Below the pieces are notes generated by a model, which did no database searches, was not told where the DNA came from, and was given only the letters and a program-made list of their open reading frames with translations. A DNA stretch of 64,000 nt from Croceicoccus sp. (lineage in GTDB: Bacteria; Pseudomonadota; Alphaproteobacteria; Sphingomonadales; Sphingomonadaceae), in contig NZMY01000036.1 in assembly GCA_002694745.1 (NCBI GenBank), positions 1 through 64,000 on the forward strand, read 5' to 3'. Made by a program: the position numbers and the translations under genes. This document shows, piece after piece, positions 8,384 through 17,200 of this stretch (its first letter is position 1; each line of letters begins with the position of its first letter).

Positions 8384-9244
8384 TCAGATCGCGCGCTTCG
8401 AATTGGTTACGTAGCGCAAACCACTGAGACGAGCTTCGTAGAGGCTGTCATCCAGAAAACGTAGAAGCCGACGAATTTCCTGCTTGTCGGTTGGGAAGAC
8501 AATCTGGCCATTGGCAATATTGACCAAGAGTCCCGTTGCGTTCGCCTTGGTCTGGATATCCAGCGGGGCGTGTGCATCAAGGACCCCAGTGCTCGCAATC
8601 TTGTGGATCAGCTTGCGTTCCGTCTGCGTGACAAGTGCTTTCAGTGCCGGAACGTCAGCGATCGCGATTGAGGCGTGTCCAGCGAAATCATCGATATCTT
8701 CGTCGGTCGCTGCGGCGAAAAACTCGACCACGTCGAAGACGGCCCGGAGCTTGTGATAGCTTTCAAACTTGATCTGCCCGCCTTCGATGATGCAGGTGAG
8801 CGAGGTCGCGAGATTGAACGCCGGAACGGTGATCTTGCTGAACTGGTTGTTGTTCGCGATCATCGCAAACTTGCGGCTTAGAACCTGGGTTGCGGTAAAG
8901 CGCTGGACGAGCAAACGAAGCCCCGCGCCCGTGTTTACGCCCACAAACAGCGCCTTGATGTTCTCAGCGTCGAAATTGCCAGCGTTGATCGTCGGCAACG
9001 CCAGGACATTGCCGGAAGCTGCGGCCACCATCGCATTCGCTTCGGCGGTGGCGTCGAGAACTAGAATTTCGTCGTCGTCCGGGTTCCAGTCGCCATCGAA
9101 CGCAACCTCGTTGGGCCGATCGGCGCGGAATGCAGCTTCCTGGTCGGAGAAAATCTGCATCACCGGATTTTGCAATGCCCCGTCCAGCGGGATGCGTTTG
9201 ATCGTGATGCCATTGGCATCACGGCACATTGCAAGGAGATTCAT
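8384..9244 (-). CDS. kwaB: KwaB-like DUF4868 protein (Kiwa effector)
   Basis: A 286-residue soluble protein. The N-terminal half has no obvious motif. The C-terminal half resembles DUF4868: FSKITVPAFNLATSL, an IKFESYHKLRAVFDV stretch and the ending LLRFLDDSLYEARLSGLRYV followed by NSKRAI. Such endings (short helix, DYL/DSLYE, SxLTGxxY, NSK) typify KwaB. In Kiwa, KwaB is the DNA-binding effector that works with membrane-embedded KwaA against phage. The ATG overlaps the kwaA stop by 4 bp and an SD-like GGAGGCGG sits upstream. Assignment is by motif memory and by its membrane partner; an unrelated DUF4868 protein remains possible. Confidence 0.65.
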   Translation of the reverse strand: MNLLAMCRDANGITIKRIPLDGALQNPVMQIFSDQEAAFRADRPNEVAFDGDWNPDDDEILVLDATAEANAMVAAASGNVLALPTINAGNFDAENIKALFVGVNTGAGLRLLVQRFTATQVLSRKFAMIANNNQFSKITVPAFNLATSLTCIIEGGQIKFESYHKLRAVFDVVEFFAAATDEDIDDFAGHASIAIADVPALKALVTQTERKLIHKIASTGVLDAHAPLDIQTKANATGLLVNIANGQIVFPTDKQEIRRLLRFLDDSLYEARLSGLRYVTNSKRAI

Positions 9245-9774
9245 ACCGAACCGCCTCCTTCCTCAATGTCGATAACGATATATTCGGTAAGCTGGCCGAC
9301 CGTCAGGCACTGCTTCGCGGAGCGAAGCTCTTTCTTCGTGATCAGGACGTAGGTGACGCCTTCCTCGGTGCCGACCTTGTAGAAATGCCACCCCAAAATG
9401 CCGAGAAGCGGATTGAAATGATAACCGTAGCCGGTGCTGATCACGAGCACGAAGACGATCATGGTCGGCACGAGTATGGGCCAATTCAAATCGCCGAACT
9501 GGGCTGTGAAGAGCGGTGAGAGGTAGAGCAGAATAAAGGTGATGTATTCCCGATCCGCCGCTTCGATCGATGTCACCTTAAACTTCGACCGCTCCACATG
9601 CTTCCGGCAATATGCGAGCAGGGCAATCATCACAACAACGAGCGCGACCGCCAGGCCGACAAGGCCTAGGGCAATTTTGACCTTCCCATCCGAGTAGAGC
9701 ACCCACGCATAAACGATCGCAATCGGGGCGAGCGATGTCCCGGTGAGCATGAGCTTGGCAAAGCGGCTGAGCAT
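9241..9774 (-). CDS. kwaA: KwaA-like tetraspan membrane protein
   Basis: A 177-residue protein with four predicted membrane helices: about residues 12-28, 33-55, 74-92 and 97-116 (for example GLVGLAVALVVVMIALLAYC). A roughly 60-residue soluble C-terminal tail follows (FNPLLGILGWHFYKVG, GVTYVLITKKEL). Kiwa KwaA is a tetraspan inner-membrane sensor of similar size that pairs with KwaB; the adjacent KwaB-like gene supports the call. The start codon overlaps the hsdS stop as TGATG, so it is translationally coupled into the restriction operon. On sequence alone it could be any small four-helix protein; the pairing is the main argument. Confidence 0.6.
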   Translation of the reverse strand: MLSRFAKLMLTGTSLAPIAIVYAWVLYSDGKVKIALGLVGLAVALVVVMIALLAYCRKHVERSKFKVTSIEAADREYITFILLYLSPLFTAQFGDLNWPILVPTMIVFVLVISTGYGYHFNPLLGILGWHFYKVGTEEGVTYVLITKKELRSAKQCLTVGQLTEYIVIDIEEGGGSV

Positions 9775-11009
9775 CAGGCCACCTCGCTTTCCGGGAGTTT
9801 GACCCGCCGTTTTCCGGTGAGCAGTTGCTGCATCAGCGCGGCCTTTTCCTGGCGGAGCGCCGCGAGTTGGGTTTCGTACTCAATCACTGTGCGGGAGGCC
9901 GCCTCCATGACGGCTGCGATTGCATCTTGTTCGTCGATCGGTGGGACGGGAACCCTTGTGCCGAGAAATTCGCTAGGCTTGATGTTCAACAAGCCGTTGT
10001 TGCGCACGCCGGTGTTGACGAGGCGACCCAGTTGCGGAGCGAGATAGTCCGCTTCGAACAGCGCCTTGTAGAAGCGGTGGCTGTAGCCCTTCCTGAGCTT
10101 GAAGCAGACATATACGTGCGGAACGAGCGCGCGTTCGTAGCCCTCAAGATCAAAGATGCAGCCGAACTCGTAGGTTTTGGAATTGCCTTTGTTGTAGGCA
10201 AATTCGCCCTCGTTCAGCATGATGTAGGTCTCGACGCTCTTTCCTGCCATGTAGCGGCTGTATTTCTCGTCCTGCCTGACGAAGCCGGACGTAGAGGAAA
10301 TCGTCAGGACCGGCAGTTCCGTGCCGTCATTGCGACGTGTGACGCGGGTAGCGATTTCGTTGATAGGCTTGCGCTGCCACTCTCCACTGAACCCCGGCAA
10401 CCGGTGTTTGCCGCTGAGCAGCTGCTGCATCAGCGCCTGCCTCTGCGCGCGGGCGTTGGCGATCAGTGCCTCGACCGTCTCGATGGCGCGGTCCCAAGTT
10501 CTTATGATCTCAACGATCGCTGATTGTTCAGCGTATGGCGGATAGCAGATTTGCAGCCGTTTGAAGTACGGGAGGCCGATTGTCTTGATTGTAGAGCCGA
10601 CAGCCTGGCGCTCGAATTCGCGTTTGTTGAATTGGAGCCAGCTGTAGAGGAACCAGTTTTGAAGACCCAGGGAGGGGGAGCATCTCCAAGCAATGAAGTG
10701 CTGGCTCACCGCCATGTCACCATCTAGAACGGCGCTTTTCCCTACGCCTGCGTCACGCGAAAGAATTACCGTGCCAGATGGGTGAACAACGGCGGAGGAT
10801 TTGGCGATGCCAAGCTCCGAAGTCTCTTTGTCCGTTTCCGAAATAGTACCCGCATCAAGCCTGTGGGAATCGGCGAGCGAGACCCATTTGATCCCACCGT
10901 TCCAGTATTCGGGGTGTTCTTTATCGGGGGTATGGCCACTCCCGCGCTTTGTCACGCTGTCGAGCAGCGAGATTTTCCAGCCCTCCGGGGCCTCCATCCG
11001 CCGCGCCAT
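9774..11009 (-). CDS. hsdS: Type I restriction-modification specificity subunit HsdS (full length)
   Basis: A 411-residue S subunit with two target-recognition domains. TRD1 begins at GWKISLLDSVTKRGSGHTPD and ends with LPYFKRLQICYPPYAEQSAI; a conserved coiled helix (IETVEALIANARAQRQALMQ) follows. TRD2 begins at GEWQRKPINEIATRVTRRND and ends with GTRVPVPPIDEQDAI and a second helix (QEKAALMQQLLTGKRR). The two TRDs each read half of a bipartite DNA target. The gene overlaps rhuM upstream and kwaA downstream by single bases. A second, half-length S-like gene opens the operon, so specificity may be variable. Confidence 0.92.
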   Translation of the reverse strand: MARRMEAPEGWKISLLDSVTKRGSGHTPDKEHPEYWNGGIKWVSLADSHRLDAGTISETDKETSELGIAKSSAVVHPSGTVILSRDAGVGKSAVLDGDMAVSQHFIAWRCSPSLGLQNWFLYSWLQFNKREFERQAVGSTIKTIGLPYFKRLQICYPPYAEQSAIVEIIRTWDRAIETVEALIANARAQRQALMQQLLSGKHRLPGFSGEWQRKPINEIATRVTRRNDGTELPVLTISSTSGFVRQDEKYSRYMAGKSVETYIMLNEGEFAYNKGNSKTYEFGCIFDLEGYERALVPHVYVCFKLRKGYSHRFYKALFEADYLAPQLGRLVNTGVRNNGLLNIKPSEFLGTRVPVPPIDEQDAIAAVMEAASRTVIEYETQLAALRQEKAALMQQLLTGKRRVKLPESEVA

Positions 11010-12013
11010 CAGTTTACGTTCCGCTTCTTGTCAGCGGCGAGCTTTTTCACCTTGGCGGTGGCCTCGATGAAATGCTGCTCGACCGCGCTCGGCGCATTGA
11101 TCGCGCGGCTGTGCCATCGGTCATATTCGGCATCGACGTGGCGCTGCGCCTGCTTGGCGGAAACCCGGCCCGCGCCATCAAGCAGCGGGTGATCGTCCAG
11201 CTTGGCGATCCAATCGGCCATATGCATCGGCTTGCGATTCTTCGCCATGGCCTCGGCAAATTCCAGGAAGGCGACGGTGATGCGGTTGAGCGTCTCCATC
11301 TCGTCGTCCGCCAGATAGTTCTTCGCCACCTGCGCGTCCTGTTTGCTGGGCAGGCGGCCCTTCTTCTCGCCGGTCCAGCTTGTCAGCCCCATCATCGGCT
11401 TGGCACTGTCGGCGCGCGCCAGCTTGGTTTCCCCCGCCGTCTGGCCATGGGCGGCGTGGTGCATCTTGTTCTGCACCGTCTGGAAGAACTGCTGGCTGGC
11501 ATCTGCCCTGGGATCATAGTCCACGGCGGTGGCGTAGATATCGAGCACCTTCTTGTAGAACAGCTTTTCCGACGCGCGGATGTCACGGATGCGGGCGAGC
11601 AGTTCTTCGAAATAATCGTTGTCCGGCTCCTTCAGCCGGTCGTCGTCCATGACGAAGCCCTTGACGAGGTATTCACTCAAAGCATCCGTTGCCCAGCGAC
11701 GAAACTGGCTGCCCCGCGGAGACCGGACGCGGAACCCGACCGCAAGGATCATCGGCAGATTATAATGCGCAATCTGGCGCGAAACCTCGCGATCTCCTTC
11801 AGTTCGAACTTGTAAGTAATCGTTACAAGTTGCCTCCTGATCCAGCTCGCCATCCTCATAGATTGCCCGGATGTGTTGGGTGATAGCCTGCGGTGTTACC
11901 TGGAACATTTCAGCCATCTGCGCCTGCGTCAGCCAGACACTGCCATCATGTTCCTGCAAGCGGACGACGAGGTCGCCGTCCTCGGTGGTATAGAGGATGA
12001 GCTCGCCCGCCAT
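11009..12013 (-). CDS. rhuM: RhuM-family protein
   Basis: A 334-residue protein whose N-terminus matches the RhuM family: VWLTQAQMAEMFQVTPQAIT (HTH-like), IRAIYEDGELDQEATCNDYL, then YNLPMILAVGFRVRSPRGSQ and FRRWATDALSEYLVKGFVMD. The C-terminal half is helical with no motif I know. RhuM was first described as a virulence-associated protein in Salmonella; its biochemical function is unknown, though it often sits within type I RM operons between hsdM and hsdS, as here. Single-base TGATG overlaps on both sides indicate coupled translation and balanced expression with HsdM and HsdS. Confidence 0.88.
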   Translation of the reverse strand: MAGELILYTTEDGDLVVRLQEHDGSVWLTQAQMAEMFQVTPQAITQHIRAIYEDGELDQEATCNDYLQVRTEGDREVSRQIAHYNLPMILAVGFRVRSPRGSQFRRWATDALSEYLVKGFVMDDDRLKEPDNDYFEELLARIRDIRASEKLFYKKVLDIYATAVDYDPRADASQQFFQTVQNKMHHAAHGQTAGETKLARADSAKPMMGLTSWTGEKKGRLPSKQDAQVAKNYLADDEMETLNRITVAFLEFAEAMAKNRKPMHMADWIAKLDDHPLLDGAGRVSAKQAQRHVDAEYDRWHSRAINAPSAVEQHFIEATAKVKKLAADKKRNVN

Positions 12014-13521
12014 CAGTAGCCAAGCTCTTTGAGATAACCGTCCATCTTCTCTTCAAGCGCAACCAATTCAGCCTTAAGCTTCAATCGCTCCGCACGAACG
12101 GCCACAAGGTCGATCTCTTCCTCTTCCTCAAAAGTGTCGACGTAGCGGGGGATGTTGAGATTGTAGTCGTTTTCGGTGAGCTCTTCGGGCGTGGCGAGAT
12201 AGGCGTATTTATCGACCGTCTCACGCGCACGATAGGTCTCGACGATCTTCGCGATGTGGCCGTCTTCGAGCTGGTTCTGGTTCTTACCCGATTTGAACTC
12301 GCGGCTTGCATCAATGAACAGCACCTTGTCGTCGGCCTTGGTCTTACGGAAGATCAGGATGCATGCCGGGATGCCGGTGCCGTAGAATAGCTTTTCCGGC
12401 AGACCAATTACCGTTTCGAGCAAGTTTTCCTCGATCAGCTTCTGCCTGATCTTGCCCTCGCTCGATCCCCGAAACAGCACACCGTGCGGTGCGACCACCG
12501 CCATGCGCCCGGTTTTGGGTTTCATCGTCTCGATCATGTGGAGGATGAAGGCATAATCACCCTTGGTCCGCGGGGGCACCCCACGCCGGAAGCGACCGAA
12601 CCGGTCGTTTTCCGCCGTATCGACACCCCATTTGTCGAGGCTGAAAGGCGGATTGGCGACCACCACATCGAAATGCTTCAATCGGTCTTCGCCATCAAGC
12701 AGCTTGGGGTTGCGGATTGTGTCACCCCACTCAATGCGGTGATTGTCCTCCCCATGCAGAAACATATTCATCTTGGCGAGCGCCCAGGTGCTGCCAATCG
12801 ATTCCTGGCCATAAAGCGCGTAACGCTTCGAACCACCGAAATTGGCTTGCACGCGGCGACCGCACTTCATCAGCAGCGAGCCTGAGCCGCAAGTGGGGTC
12901 GCAAGCTTCCTCACCCTCAGCCATATCCATAATCTCGGCCATGAGTTCGGACACCTCAGGCGGGGTGTAAAATTCGCCGGCCTTGCGGCCAGCGTCGGCA
13001 GCGAAGTTCTTGATCAGAAATTCGTAAGCGTTGCCGATGACATCCAGATTGCCGATGCGCGAAGGACGCATGTTCAGTTCAGGCCGCGCGAAGTCCTCAA
13101 GGAGATGGCGCAAAATGTCATTCTTTTGCTTCTCTTCGCCCAACTTATTTGAGTTGAAGCTGATATCCTGAAACACGTCGCGCAGCTTGCCGACATTGGC
13201 GTCTTCAATCGCATGCAGAGCCTTGTCGATCCGCTCTCCGTTGCCCGGCTCGTGGCGAGCCTTGTAGAGCGTAGTGAAATTGGCGGACTCCGGAAGAACG
13301 AAGCGTTCGTTCGTCATCAACTCCGCGATTAGCTCTGGCGTGTCCCCATACTGGCTCTTGTACCCCTCGTAGTGGTCTTGCCACACATCCGAGAGATACT
13401 TCAGGAACAGCATGGTAAGGACGTAATCCTTATAAACATCGGCCGAAACCGTCCCGCGGAAGGTGTCGCAGGCCGCCCAGACTGCCTTGTTTACTTCGTC
13501 CTGTTTGATCTTATTGTTCAT
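12013..13521 (-). CDS. hsdM: Type I N6-adenine DNA methyltransferase HsdM
   Basis: A 502-residue modification subunit, normal length. The N-terminal HsdM_N helical domain begins KIKQDEVNKAVWAACDTFRG. The N6-adenine methyltransferase domain has motif I DPTCGSGSLLMKCG near residue 207 and catalytic motif IV VVANPPFSLDKWG near 290. GEFYTPPEVSELMAEI is the usual block before motif I. Together with HsdS it methylates host DNA; with HsdR it forms the restriction complex. The ATG overlaps the stop of the half-length S gene by 4 bp. Confidence 0.95.
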   Translation of the reverse strand: MNNKIKQDEVNKAVWAACDTFRGTVSADVYKDYVLTMLFLKYLSDVWQDHYEGYKSQYGDTPELIAELMTNERFVLPESANFTTLYKARHEPGNGERIDKALHAIEDANVGKLRDVFQDISFNSNKLGEEKQKNDILRHLLEDFARPELNMRPSRIGNLDVIGNAYEFLIKNFAADAGRKAGEFYTPPEVSELMAEIMDMAEGEEACDPTCGSGSLLMKCGRRVQANFGGSKRYALYGQESIGSTWALAKMNMFLHGEDNHRIEWGDTIRNPKLLDGEDRLKHFDVVVANPPFSLDKWGVDTAENDRFGRFRRGVPPRTKGDYAFILHMIETMKPKTGRMAVVAPHGVLFRGSSEGKIRQKLIEENLLETVIGLPEKLFYGTGIPACILIFRKTKADDKVLFIDASREFKSGKNQNQLEDGHIAKIVETYRARETVDKYAYLATPEELTENDYNLNIPRYVDTFEEEEEIDLVAVRAERLKLKAELVALEEKMDGYLKELGY

Positions 13522-14138
13522 GATGCTCTCTTGGTAGGGCGCTGAAAGGCCGGGCGAAGCAGCTGCTGGGCAATGCCTGACATTTCGGTGCTTCTGTTCT
13601 CGATTAGTCGGCCGAGAAGCGAACGTTCAGTTCGCGCGGCCGCGTCAAGATCAATGATCCGCTGCTGCTCTAATAGTGACGGGATCGCGATTGGCAGGTC
13701 TTCAACTACCTGGCGCTTAAGATTCAATATGTGTGAGCCGGTCGCCCCTGCAGCGAAATAGTCTTGTGCTGGCTGCTGGTTGATCTGCCACGCAAGAAAT
13801 TCGGGGAGCAGCGTGCCAACGCTGATCCTGATCACAAAGAAATGCGGCGAGCACACGACATCTCCATGCACCTCCGCCAAGCAATGAGCGAAATTATTGC
13901 TTCCCCGCGTGGACAAGATGACATCCCCGACCTGGAGCAATGAATGCCTAGCCGGCCTTGGCAGTGACACCTCAACGAGCCCGGACCAGTCGACCCCATG
14001 GTCAAAACTTACATTGCGGAGTTGGACGACCGAAGTTGACCCGGCGGGCAATGCATCCACGCTTCCGCGAAACGGATAGCCGGCTGCGATCTCAGCAACT
14101 CCAACCAAGTCTGAAAATTTTGCATCAACGCCGATCAT
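13518..14138 (-). CDS. Half-length HsdS-like protein with one target-recognition domain
   Basis: About 206 residues, half the size of a normal S subunit. The N-terminus (KFSDLVGVAEIAAGYPFRGS) and middle (SLLQVGDVILSTRG, LPEFLAWQINQQPAQDYFAA, NLKRQVVEDLPIAIPSLLEQ) follow one HsdS TRD plus its trailing helix. Some half-S proteins dimerise to give functional palindromic specificity; others are relics. I prefer the ATG at 14138 over the TTG at 14144 because it matches S-subunit N-termini. A promoter-like pair (14145-14173) puts the transcription start at or very near this ATG, so the message may be leaderless. It is the first gene of the hsd operon and overlaps hsdM by 4 bp. Confidence 0.75.
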   Translation of the reverse strand: MIGVDAKFSDLVGVAEIAAGYPFRGSVDALPAGSTSVVQLRNVSFDHGVDWSGLVEVSLPRPARHSLLQVGDVILSTRGSNNFAHCLAEVHGDVVCSPHFFVIRISVGTLLPEFLAWQINQQPAQDYFAAGATGSHILNLKRQVVEDLPIAIPSLLEQQRIIDLDAAARTERSLLGRLIENRSTEMSGIAQQLLRPAFQRPTKRAS

Positions 14139-14141
14139 GCA
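14121..14141. promoter_or_regulatory. Operator-like site 2 at the hsd operon start
   Basis: An imperfect copy of the 21-bp palindrome at 14184-14204, matching at 15 of 21 positions; both have TGCATCAA on the left and ATGCA on the right. It overlaps the first codons of the half-HsdS gene. Centre-to-centre spacing to the perfect copy is 63 bp, about six helical turns. Confidence 0.45.
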
Positions 14142-14144
14142 CAA

Positions 14145-14173
14145 ATGATTGCCGGAATGAGCGCGTCAGTCAA
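14145..14173 (-). promoter_or_regulatory. Candidate sigma-70 promoter of the hsd operon
   Basis: On the minus strand, TTGACT (14173-14168) is followed after exactly 17 bp by AATCAT (14150-14145): five of six and four of six consensus matches. Transcription would start near 14138, the ATG of the half-HsdS gene. It lies between the two operator-like sites, so a regulator bound there could block RNA polymerase. Confidence 0.45.
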
Positions 14174-14183
14174 TAAACTTTTT

Positions 14184-14204
14184 TGCATCAATCCGATTGA
14201 TGCA
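14184..14204. promoter_or_regulatory. Perfect 21-bp palindrome upstream of the hsd promoter
   Basis: Two 10-base arms (TGCATCAATC and its complement) around a single central base. It sits between the zorD stop and the hsd -35 element. On the minus strand it is followed by a run of A rather than T, so it does not look like a terminator for zorD; a dimeric repressor or activator site is more likely. Confidence 0.55.
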
Positions 14205-14206
14205 GA

Positions 14207-17200
14207 TTATGCAGCTTTCCGTGTTGTCTCGGTTTCGGTGAAAATTACCGTGCATTGATGGTGGGCTGTCATCACGCCGTCGATCCCCCGCCCAAGATCC
14301 CAAATGAGCGTTCGGCCGGAAACGGTGCGAACTTCGATAGAACGGTCGTGCAGATTGCGATTGCCGGACTTAGACTCAGGCCGAAACGATAATACTAAGT
14401 CGCCAAACCTGTTTTCCCAGCGCCGGTACATATCTTCGGCCTGCTCTCGATTGGTCTCGTCGTCGTACGTCCCGACACCATCTGCGCCATAGCTGACCAA
14501 CTTGACCGAAAAACGCCGCGGGCCCTCGCCTATCAGCCTTGCCACGAAATCAATTGTCCGACGACGAGCCCTTTCGCCTGCAGCCGCATAAGGGTCGATG
14601 ATCACCATATTTGCGATCTCTTCGCCTTGGAGAGGCGCGCTGAAGATTGTCCAATCTCGCATTCCGCCAGATCTATATACAACGCGCCTAGGTAGTGCAC
14701 GCCGAACGGTAGAGCCAGAGGTTGGCTTGGGTTGCGAAACAAGTGTTAGTGTGCCGCCAGGCCGCGCGGCCGGTGCAGATTTGGAAGGCACCTCAATTTC
14801 CTCCTGCACGACGTCTTCAGCGTCTTGGTCAGGCTCGAAAATCACTTCGTTGAAGAGCGCCTCGGCGTCAGCCAACCCTGCCTTGAGTTGCAGACCGGCG
14901 ACGCAAGCGCTTCGCCTAGCATCAACAAATGCGTGCAGCTTTGCATCCAAGCTCATTGAGCGGAATGAGGGATCGGGATATTCCGCTTGCAGCAAATACA
15001 CTGTCGCTTTGTTATCCCGGCTAAGTGATCGAAGGCTGGCAATCGCCCTGTCCTCGACAGCTGAGTCCCACCATCGCGTCAAAACTATTAGGTGATCGAC
15101 CGAAGTGAACTCAAGATTCCCTGCAGAATCCGATGCACTAATCAGCACATCGAAGCCGCCTGCCCGGACCTCAAATGCCGCGGCGACACTTCGGCACTCA
15201 TCGGTCCGCGCCCGCGGACCGATGGTCACGACATCTCGCGAAAGGCGATAGCGGCGACGAATTTCTGCGCCAAGCAGCGGGTGCAGTGCTTGATTGTCGC
15301 AAAGGATGACCGCTCGATCGCTCTTCGCGCGCAGTTCGTCCAGAATACGGAACAAGGCGATGAACCGGGCTGAATGTTCGAAATACTGCGGATCGCTACC
15401 TGCGTCCTCTGGGAGCACGGGATGTAGGCAAACTGCATCAAGCGTGCGAAGCAATTGCAACATCCGTGCGCGCTGGTCGGTTCCCTTCGCTGCAAGTGCC
15501 CTGCGGACCGTTCGCTCATAGGCCATTGCTTGCGATGGGGGCATCTCAACCGGAACCGTCCGCATAGTCACTCGATCGGAAAGTTCCGGGCATTCCGAGA
15601 TAGTGCGACGCAGCAGGGTTGGCAGTGACCCGCCCTGCCCTTCGCCAAGCTTTTGAAATAAGGCCGTGAAAGATTCCGCATCCGTCACACCGTTGGTGTC
15701 CACACCCGGGTGGAGCACATCTAGGACACAGGCAATATCCTGAAAGCGCGCTTCAACTGGCGTCGCAGTCAACCCTAGCTGAAACCGGGCATTCAAGCTC
15801 TTGGCAGCTCTGGTCAGCTGGCTTCCGGAATGGCGCAGCAAATGTGCATCATCGTAAATAATGGCCGCAAAGCGCTGCCTGGCAAAGACCATCTGATAAT
15901 CTCGCAGACAAGCATAGCTCGCCAACATGATGCCCGGGTTTGGCCGCTCTGCAGCTTGCGGCAGCGGTTCGAACGGCTCTCCCGCGCTTTCTTCCAATCG
16001 AGCCAGTTCATGCGGACCGAGTATTGTCACTGGCCCGACGCAATTGTCCCCCAAGTGCCGTTCGATCTGCTCCTGCCAATTCCTTTCGAAGCCCTCTGGC
16101 CCCAAGATGAGCACCGGCAAGGACGATCGCGCGAATTGCCGGGTCCACGCAAGAAAGGCCAATGCCTGCCAAGTTTTGCCCATTCCGACATCATCAGCCA
16201 GAAGGACGCCGGGCGTATGGGCTTGCCAATGCGCAATCAACCAGTGGACACCCTCTTTCTGATGCGGGAATGGCTGGGTGATCAAGCCATCCGGCATTTG
16301 CGGCTTTAGGCTAGCCTCGACTGTCACCTCATCAGGAACCGCCAGAGGCGCGAATGTCGGCGCTTCGCCAAGATCAACCCGCTGCAGGAAATTACGGCCG
16401 GACAACTCCAATGACGGGAAAGGGCGGCGGTCCAGAAAAGCCTCTTGCCACAGCAATCCCAAGCTCTCGATGGCAAAGAGCGCGGCCTGCGTAGCGGGAA
16501 CCTTCAAGCCACCTAGCTCGAAACTCGCACTTCTACGCATAATCGCACGTTGGGCGGCATTTTCAGCCGAACCAATCTGCTCGCCAGACAATATCAGCCA
16601 TTGGGCATCCGCACCGTCCCCGATGGACAGCCCGAAACTGGCGGGCATCCAGCCTCCCTCGACAGGCTTGATCCAGGGCAGCACCTGCTTGCGCCAGATT
16701 TCAACTTCGGCAAGTTGGACGGAATAGTTAGAGGTCTCCACAAATGCCGATGACCCTAGGCCGTCGGCCGGATTAACATCCTGCACCAGATACCTTGCAG
16801 GTGCCGCCGCAAAATCTGTTCGCTCTTCCACTGCGGCAGCCTGCGCTTTACGGACAATCCGCAGACAATCCGCAAGCCGAGGATCGATATAAAGGATCGA
16901 ACCATCGCCGAGCAGGTAGCTCTGCCGCGATCCGTCGCCATGCCGAAAGCGCATGGCAAACTCGGTGCTCGCCTCTTTCGACAGCAAGCCCACTTCGTCA
17001 GGATCGAGCGGTCCGGTGCGATCTGGCGCGGTCATTGCGTCACTTGAAAATAAAACCGGATCGAACGAAATGCCTTGGGGTCCAACTTTAATGGACAGGG
17101 AGAATCCCGACGCATATTGCAAGCTCAGTCGGTCCAGAATGCGATCGAGACGGATCTGGCCCTTATCGTCCCGCAGAACTTGCCGTTTTAATTCAGCAAT

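Noticed and set aside
14184-14204. Hairpin after zorD read as a rho-independent terminator
   Set aside because: On the transcribed strand it is followed by A residues, not T, and it lies next to a promoter with a second related copy. An operator is more likely.
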